Positions 1-3,700 of a stretch of 5,896 bases of DNA are shown here, piece after piece. The notes beneath the pieces are model-generated. The model was given only the letters and a program-made list of their open reading frames with translations. It searched no databases and was not told the origin of the DNA. The stretch lies in contig JANXYI010000306.1 in NCBI GenBank assembly GCA_025350085.1, positions 1 through 5,896 of the forward strand, given 5' to 3'. The position numbers and the translations under genes were made by a program. This DNA is from Deltaproteobacteria bacterium (GTDB lineage: Bacteria; Desulfobacterota; Desulfovibrionia; Desulfovibrionales; Desulfovibrionaceae). Position 1 is the first letter of the stretch. Each line of letters starts with the position of its first letter.

Positions 1-451
1 CGCCCTTGGCGCGCGCGGCGTTGTCCTTCTGCTTCTTCACGTTGATGTCGTGGAAGACCATCCAGGCGATGAAGGCCAGCAGGCCGATGTACAGCCAGCG
101 CACGACCTTCTCGACGTTGCCCATTCGTTCCAGCCACATGATCATTTGAGCCCCGATTTCGAAGCCCACCACTGTTCCTATGAGCATGATCAGGCCCAGT
201 TTATAGTCCACGTTGCCGAACTTGCCGTGACGCATGGTGGAAATGAGCGACTTGCCAGCCATGTGGGCGATGTCCGTGCCGATGGCAAACGCCATGGGGA
301 AGCCCAGGATGTTGAGGCCGGGGGTGACCATCCACGCGCCGCCCATGCCGAAGAAACCACCGATGATGCCCACGCCCACGCCGAGGATGATCAGGCCGGG
401 CCAGAAGATTTTCACGCCCGCGATGGGCATGAGGACGTACAACCATTCCAT
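1..451 (-). CDS. TauE/SafE-family membrane permease (3' end outside window)
   Basis: The first 150 codons of an integral membrane protein are visible, starting at an ATG and running off the left edge. The N-terminus carries the TauE/SafE signature: a glycine-rich first repeat at about residues 24-38 (GIIGGFFGMGG), then a proline-containing segment and AIGTD near residue 57. Hydrophobic membrane segments lie at about 16-38, 43-60, 84-103 and 115-133. A charged tail (KKQKDNAARAKG) at 139-150 looks like a cytoplasmic or connecting loop. The start is supported by AGGAG at 460-464, eight bases before the ATG. Family members export or import sulfite, sulfonate-derived anions or other small organic anions, but the substrate cannot be read here. 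The gene lies 29 bases after the small membrane protein gene, so the two are very probably co-transcribed from the sigma-54 promoter at 897-914. The family call is firm; a role in sulfite or sulfonate transport is only inference. Confidence 0.9.
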   Translation of the reverse strand, partial: MEWLYVLMPIAGVKIFWPGLIILGVGVGIIGGFFGMGGAWMVTPGLNILGFPMAFAIGTDIAHMAGKSLISTMRHGKFGNVDYKLGLIMLIGTVVGFEIGAQMIMWLERMGNVEKVVRWLYIGLLAFIAWMVFHDINVKKQKDNAARAKG

Positions 452-480
452 AGCGCACTCTCCTCTTGTTTGGCCTGGTT

Positions 481-780
481 CTAGTGTTCCGCGAGTTCGC
501 GGGACTTCAGGTCGATGCCGATCAAACCCATCAGCAGGTCGGCGACAACGCCGAAGATCACGCCGACGGTGGGGATCAGCACGACGGTCAGCAGGGTGAA
601 GTACAGATGGCTTTCATTGTACAGGTTCGTCCACCAGGCTTCCCAGCCGCTGAACTTGCGCGTGTCGGCCACGATGACGATGTTCTCGATCTTTCCTCCG
701 CCTGCGGCCAGAACGAATTCCGGCAACGCCAGGCACAAGAGCATGCACCAGGTGAACAGCTTGAACATGCGAGCTTTCAT
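481..780 (-). CDS. Small secreted/membrane-anchored protein upstream of the TauE/SafE permease
   Basis: This 99-residue protein has a basic, hydrophobic N-terminus typical of a signal peptide (about residues 1-25, ending VLA before AGGG). A short periplasmic segment follows, with an aromatic-rich stretch at 46-61 (WEAWW...NLYNESHLYF). A single hydrophobic helix spans about 60-88, and the charged tail (DLKSRELAEH) would lie in the cytoplasm if the signal is cleaved. An ATG at 780 was chosen over an in-frame start at 864 because a strong Shine-Dalgarno (GGGAGGAA, about 785-792) precedes it and the signal peptide begins there. The extra 28 codons of the longer version would cover the untranslated leader. 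It is the first gene of the operon with the permease. I recognise the type as a conserved Desulfovibrio hypothetical protein but know no assigned function. An accessory subunit or sensor partner of the permease is the natural inference. Confidence 0.87.
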   Translation of the reverse strand: MKARMFKLFTWCMLLCLALPEFVLAAGGGKIENIVIVADTRKFSGWEAWWTNLYNESHLYFTLLTVVLIPTVGVIFGVVADLLMGLIGIDLKSRELAEH

Positions 781-784
781 GTGG

Positions 785-792
785 TTCCTCCC
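785..792 (-). promoter_or_regulatory. Ribosome binding site of the small membrane protein
   Basis: On the minus strand the sequence GGGAGGAA lies five bases before the ATG at 780. It decides the start in favour of the 99-residue protein over the longer 127-codon reading frame. Confidence 0.8.
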
Positions 793-796
793 TCTC

Positions 797-831
797 AAAT
801 TGACAATCCAAGAGCCCCTGCCACTCAATTT
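797..831 (-). repeat. Inverted repeat in the leader of the permease operon
   Basis: Two perfect seven-base arms, AAATTGA at 797-803 and TCAATTT at 825-831, are separated by 21 bases. On the minus-strand transcript this would form a hairpin ending just upstream of the Shine-Dalgarno of the small membrane protein. It has no following U tract, so it is not an intrinsic terminator. The stem is AT-rich and weak, so its relevance is uncertain. Confidence 0.4.
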
Positions 832-871
832 CCGGCCCGCGTGGTGCGGACATGAACCCAACACAGGCCGG
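832..871 (-). repeat. GC-rich hairpin in the 5' leader of the permease operon
   Basis: Arms at 832-842 and 861-871 pair over 11 positions in the minus-strand RNA (core CCGGCC/GGCCGG, two G-U wobbles), with an 18-base loop. It falls about 17 bases after the transcription start predicted from the sigma-54 promoter, inside a leader of roughly 108 bases. No U-run follows, so it is not a typical terminator. It could stabilise the message or act as a processing site or regulatory structure; this is inference. Confidence 0.5.
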
Positions 872-896
872 TACGATCCCTTTCGTGATTAATCTT

Positions 897-914
897 AAAG
901 CAAGGCCTGTGCCA
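897..914 (-). promoter_or_regulatory. Sigma-54 (RpoN) promoter of the small protein/permease operon
   Basis: Read on the minus strand, the sequence is TGGCAC (909-914), five bases, then TTGCTTT (897-903). This matches the -24/-12 consensus TGGCAC-N5-TTGCW. The invariant GG (912-913) and GC (900-901) are exactly ten bases apart. Initiation would be near 888, giving a leader of about 108 bases before the ATG at 780. A sigma-54 activator gene starts divergently only about 150 bases away, which is the usual layout of such regulators and their targets. Confidence 0.88.
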
Positions 915-925
915 TGCAAAAAAGC

Positions 926-953
926 TTGACGGAATCATTGGAGATGTTGTAGT
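926..953 (+). promoter_or_regulatory. Possible sigma-70-type promoter of the regulator gene
   Basis: TTGACG (926-931) and TGTAGT (948-953) are 16 bases apart and match the -35 and -10 consensus at five and four of six positions. Transcription would start near 960, leaving a leader of about 100 bases before the GTG at 1065. The TTGCGC-type motifs lie immediately downstream, so autoregulation is possible. In GC-rich DNA a match of this quality is only suggestive. Confidence 0.4.
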
Positions 954-1033
954 CGTGCAAACAGCTTGCTGCGCGATTTCTGGTATTGCGCAAGACGTTT
1001 TTGGGGCTGCCGCGGGGCCTGTTTTGCGCGAAT
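953..1033. promoter_or_regulatory. Cluster of TTGCGC/TTGCACGA motifs, candidate activator binding sites
   Basis: Four related elements occur here: TTTGCACGA on the minus strand (953-961), CTGCGCGATT (969-978), ATTGCGCAAG with palindromic core TTGCGCAA (985-994), and TTTGCGCGAAT (1023-1033). The first three are spaced 16-17 bases apart by their cores. They lie about 40-120 bases upstream of the -24 element of the leftward sigma-54 promoter, the position expected for enhancer sites of an EBP. The same motif recurs at 3605-3653 on the other side of the regulator gene. Binding by the regulator is inference. Confidence 0.6.
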
Positions 1034-1052
1034 GGGCGCCTGTGGAGCCTTC

Positions 1053-1062
1053 AAGGGAGGGG
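1053..1062 (+). promoter_or_regulatory. Ribosome binding site deciding the GTG start of the regulator
   Basis: The purine-rich AAGGGAGGGG lies two bases before the GTG at 1065; its GGGAGG core (1055-1060) is four bases away. Upstream in-frame candidates (TTG 966, ATG 1032) have no comparable site and would place the TTGCGC motif cluster inside coding sequence. Confidence 0.6.
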
Positions 1063-1064
1063 TT

Positions 1065-3599
1065 GTGGCCTGGAGTCCCTATCGAGCCAAGGCCGAGAGC
1101 GAGGCCGGGCAGCATTTCTTCGCCACCTGGAGTGTGCAGAAGAAGCTCCTGCTGTCGCTCATCCCGTCCATCGCCCTGGTCCTGTTCTTCACCGGGTACG
1201 TCACCAACTGGTTCTCCGCCAAGTACCTGAACCAGGCCCTGCACCGCACGGCGCAGACCCAGAACCTGGCCCAGGCCCGCGAGATCGAGGCGGTGCTGGA
1301 CTTCTTCCGCCGGGGTGTGCTGGAGCTGGCCCAGGGCGGGCGCGTGGGCCGCTCCGAGTTGGAGGGCGCCTTCCGGCACTGGGCCGCGTACCACCCCGGC
1401 GAGGTGTCCGAGCTGGCCTTCGTGGGGCTCAACTCGGCGGACACGCTCCTGCTCGTGGCCGAGGGCGGCAAGCTGACCGAGATCCGCCAGGACCAGTACC
1501 AGTTCATCAAGAAGAGCCCCGTGACCCTGGCCCAGAAGGTGCGCGACATGCGTCCCGGCTCGGTGCACCTCTCGGAGCTGACCGAGGCTGTGTATCCGCC
1601 CTCGGCCTTTCCCGACTCCCTGCGCGCGCAGACGCTCACCGTCTACCGCCTGTTCACGCCGGTCTTCGACGCCAGCCAGAACCTGCGCGGGCATCTCATC
1701 GTGAGCGTGAACGCGCTGGCCCTGCGCAACATCCTGTCCCTGTACAACTCGCCGAAATCGCCCATCTATTCCTTCGCGCGGACCAGCGAGAACCGCTTCA
1801 GCTTCTTCTTCGACGACCAGGGCTGGATGCTCTTCCAGAGCGAGAACCTCGAGGAGCCGCAGAAGGACCTGTCTGTGGAGATCGCCCGGCTGGGCATGAC
1901 CGGCGACTACGGCATGCCCGAGTACGACAAGGTCTTCCGGCCCTCGCCCAAGCACGAGGGCTACTGGCGCATGGTCGTGGACGTCCAGGCCGGGCAGCAG
2001 GGGCTCATGGAGGCCGAGGCCCTGCCCACGGCCTCGGGCCTTTTGAGCGACCAGCACTTTCTGGTCTATGCGCCGGTGCGCTTCCGCACCCATCCGGACC
2101 GGGAGCCCGAGGTCGTGGCCGGCGTGGCGTACGTGGACCGCAGCCGACTGACCGATGCGGCCGAGTTCCGGCACATGGACGTCATGGTCGTGATCACCCT
2201 GGTGGTGGTGGGCCTCATCGTGCTGCTGGTCATCTACATCAGCAAGGTCATCACCCGGCCCGTGCTGACGCTCGCCGCCGAGATCAGCGCCATCTTCAGC
2301 GAGAACAACCTGCGCCCGGTGCGGCTGGAGAGCTTCGACCGCGAGTCCGTGGTGCTCAAGGACGCCCTGAACAAGATGATCCTGGCCATCCAGGAAAAGC
2401 AGGAGCAGATACGCCAGCGCGACGAGCACATCCAGATGGTCTCCCAGCGCCAGAAGGTCTCCTTTGACAGCGAGCTCCCGGCCAACCTCGGCTGGCGGCT
2501 GGTGGGCGACATCCCGGACCTCATCGGCTCAAGCCAGCTCATGGCCGCGCTGCAGAGCATGATCCGCAAGGCTGCAAGCACCGAGGCCGACGTGCTCATC
2601 GTGGGCGAGACCGGCACGGGCAAGGAGCTCACGGCCGAGGGTGTGCACAAGTTCAGCAACCGCGCGGCCAAGCCCTTCATCTCCATCAACTGCGGCGGGC
2701 TGGACGAGAACCTGCTGCTCGACGCCCTGTTCGGCCACGTCAAGGGCGCCTTCACCGAGGCGCGGGGCGACCGCAAGGGCGCATTCCTGGCCGCGGACGA
2801 GGGCACCCTGTTCCTGGACGAGATCGGCACGGCCTCGGACAAGGTCCAGAAGGCGCTGCTGCGCGCCCTGTCCGTGCGGCGCATCCGGCCGCTCGGCAGC
2901 GACCAGGAGATCGAGTTCAACGTGCGGGTCATCGCGGCCACCAACGTGGACCTGATGGAGCTGGTGCAGCGCGGCGATTTTCGCGACGACCTCTACTACC
3001 GGCTCAAGGTCCTGACCATCCAGATCCCGACCCTGCGCCAGCGCAGGGAGGACATCCCGCTTCTGGCCAACCATTTCCTCAAGGAGTCCGTGTCCCGGAC
3101 CGGGCGCGGGGAGGTGGGCTTCTCGCGCGGGGCGCTGGAGAAGCTCATGGCCCACACCTGGCCGGGCAACGTGCGCGAGCTGAAGAACTGCATCATCCGC
3201 GCCCTGGCCTTTGCCGAGGGCGAGGTGCTCTACGCCGAGGACCTGGTCTTTGACGACGCCATGCTCGCCCCGCAGCTGTACTGGGAGGGCGCCGAGGCTC
3301 CGGCCCAGCCCCTGGCCCAATCTCCGACGAGAGACGGCCAGCCCTTGCAGCCGAATTCCTTCCCGGCCAGGGCCGCCCTGCCCCTGAAGGGCGGCAACCC
3401 GCGCCAGGGCATAGCCCTCGGCCTGGCACGCACGCGCGGCTTCTTCACGCGCCTGGACTACCAGCACGCCCTGGGGGCGGAGGTCTCGCAACGCACGGCC
3501 CAGTATGACCTCCAGGCCCTGGTCAACAGCGGGGCATTGCGCAAATCAGGGAAAGGCCCGGCCACACAGTACTCCCTGGCTGACGAAGGCAATGGCTAG
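1065..3599 (+). CDS. Membrane-bound sigma-54-dependent transcriptional activator (periplasmic sensor, HAMP, AAA+, winged helix)
   Basis: This 844-residue one-component regulator (GTG start) has membrane helices at about 28-46 and 373-392. They flank a periplasmic sensor of about 325 residues that resembles a double Cache/PAS-like fold; its ligand is unknown. A HAMP segment (about 393-442) and a coiled-coil linker lead to the AAA+ sigma-54 interaction domain from about 486. The AAA+ domain shows Walker A GETGTGKE (514-521), the L1 loop GAFTEA (561-566), Walker B LFLDE with D585/E586, sensor I VIAATN (622-627), arginine-finger region FRDDLYYRL (639-647) and sensor II WPGNVREL (699-706). All catalytic ATPase elements are intact, so it should hydrolyse ATP to open sigma-54 promoters. 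Two features are odd: the usual GAFTGA loop has Glu at position 565, and the C-terminus (about 788-838) looks like a winged helix (SQRTAQYDLQALVNSG, then a wing) joined by a proline-rich linker, not a Fis-type helix. Likely targets are the divergent permease operon and the downstream PEP synthase-like gene. If the ATG at 1032 were used, the protein would be 855 residues. Confidence 0.93.
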   Translation: MAWSPYRAKAESEAGQHFFATWSVQKKLLLSLIPSIALVLFFTGYVTNWFSAKYLNQALHRTAQTQNLAQAREIEAVLDFFRRGVLELAQGGRVGRSELEGAFRHWAAYHPGEVSELAFVGLNSADTLLLVAEGGKLTEIRQDQYQFIKKSPVTLAQKVRDMRPGSVHLSELTEAVYPPSAFPDSLRAQTLTVYRLFTPVFDASQNLRGHLIVSVNALALRNILSLYNSPKSPIYSFARTSENRFSFFFDDQGWMLFQSENLEEPQKDLSVEIARLGMTGDYGMPEYDKVFRPSPKHEGYWRMVVDVQAGQQGLMEAEALPTASGLLSDQHFLVYAPVRFRTHPDREPEVVAGVAYVDRSRLTDAAEFRHMDVMVVITLVVVGLIVLLVIYISKVITRPVLTLAAEISAIFSENNLRPVRLESFDRESVVLKDALNKMILAIQEKQEQIRQRDEHIQMVSQRQKVSFDSELPANLGWRLVGDIPDLIGSSQLMAALQSMIRKAASTEADVLIVGETGTGKELTAEGVHKFSNRAAKPFISINCGGLDENLLLDALFGHVKGAFTEARGDRKGAFLAADEGTLFLDEIGTASDKVQKALLRALSVRRIRPLGSDQEIEFNVRVIAATNVDLMELVQRGDFRDDLYYRLKVLTIQIPTLRQRREDIPLLANHFLKESVSRTGRGEVGFSRGALEKLMAHTWPGNVRELKNCIIRALAFAEGEVLYAEDLVFDDAMLAPQLYWEGAEAPAQPLAQSPTRDGQPLQPNSFPARAALPLKGGNPRQGIALGLARTRGFFTRLDYQHALGAEVSQRTAQYDLQALVNSGALRKSGKGPATQYSLADEGNG

Positions 3600-3604
3600 C
3601 CCCG

Positions 3605-3653
3605 TTTTTGCACGAATCTTTTGCGCGCAATTTGCGCGATTGCGCGTTGCGTG
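3605..3653 (+). promoter_or_regulatory. Tandem TTGCGC/TTGCACGA motif array upstream of the PEP synthase-like gene
   Basis: Five copies of a TTGCRYG-type element start at 3608 (TTGCACGAAT), 3621 (TTGCGCGCAA, itself a palindrome), 3632 (TTGCGCGATT), 3640 (TTGCGCG) and 3647 (TTGCGTG). A sixth, inverted copy (TTGCGTAGC) lies at 3675-3683. The arms CGCGCAA (3624-3630) and TTGCGCG (3632-3638) form a seven-base dyad with a one-base spacer. The same motif is found in the divergent promoter region at 953-1033. Its position directly upstream of a sigma-54-like element suggests an operator for the neighbouring activator; this is inference. Confidence 0.6.
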
Positions 3654-3655
3654 TT

Positions 3656-3693
3656 CCCCCCTGGGCTGCGAAATGCTACGCAATTTTGGGGGG
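3656..3693 (+). repeat. Long imperfect hairpin overlapping the start region of the PEP synthase-like gene
   Basis: CCCCCC (3656-3661) is complementary to GGGGGG (3688-3693). TGCG (3667-3670) is complementary to CGCA (3679-3682). The two five-base connecting segments (TGGGC and ATTTT) are exactly symmetric and could add G-U pairs in RNA. There is no U-run after the structure, so it does not look like an intrinsic terminator for the regulator gene. The 3' arm contains the only purine-rich stretch before the ATG at 3701. Confidence 0.5.
3662..3677 (+). promoter_or_regulatory. Candidate weak sigma-54 promoter of the PEP synthase-like gene
   Basis: TGGGCT, five bases, then ATGCT preserves the invariant GG (3663-3664) and GC (3675-3676) with the exact ten-base spacing. 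Only three of six bases match in the -24 box and four of five in the -12 box. Initiation would be near 3688, giving a leader of about 13 bases. The activator motif array directly upstream strengthens the call, but in GC-rich DNA a bare GG-N10-GC can occur by chance. Confidence 0.45.
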
Positions 3694-3700
3694 CCGGGCC

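Noticed and set aside
50..484. Plus-strand open frame opposite the permease
   Set aside because: His/Asp-rich translation with no motif, while the minus strand encodes clear TauE/SafE membrane segments with a good ribosome site.
966..1064. N-terminal extension of the regulator from TTG 966 or ATG 1032
   Set aside because: No ribosome site precedes either start, the Cys/Trp/Arg-rich peptide is not domain-like, and the region carries the TTGCGC motif cluster. GTG 1065 follows a good Shine-Dalgarno.
825..2429. Long minus-strand open frame (534 codons) opposite the regulator gene
   Set aside because: It is rich in His, Gly, Leu, Gln and Val with no domain motif, which is typical of the antisense of a GC-rich gene. 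The plus strand here has clear sensor and membrane segments.
986..2467. Plus-strand open frame (493 codons) in another frame of the regulator gene
   Set aside because: The translation is Arg/Gly/Pro-rich and shows no fold or motif; a frame shadow.
2529..3491. Minus-strand open frame (320 codons) opposite the AAA+ domain
   Set aside because: It is antisense to fully conserved Walker, arginine-finger and sensor motifs and has no recognisable family or ribosome site.
3594..3612. TGGCTA...TTGCA as a sigma-54 promoter at the end of the regulator gene
   Set aside because: The GG and GC are 14 bases apart instead of 10, so sigma-54 could not recognise it.
3605..3653. CRISPR-like or attachment-site repeats
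   Set aside because: The units are only 7-13 bases, degenerate, with no regular spacers and no cas, integrase or tRNA gene nearby.
3600..3660. Intrinsic terminator after the regulator gene
   Set aside because: The inverted repeats are short TTGCGC palindromes without a following T-run; they fit an operator array better.
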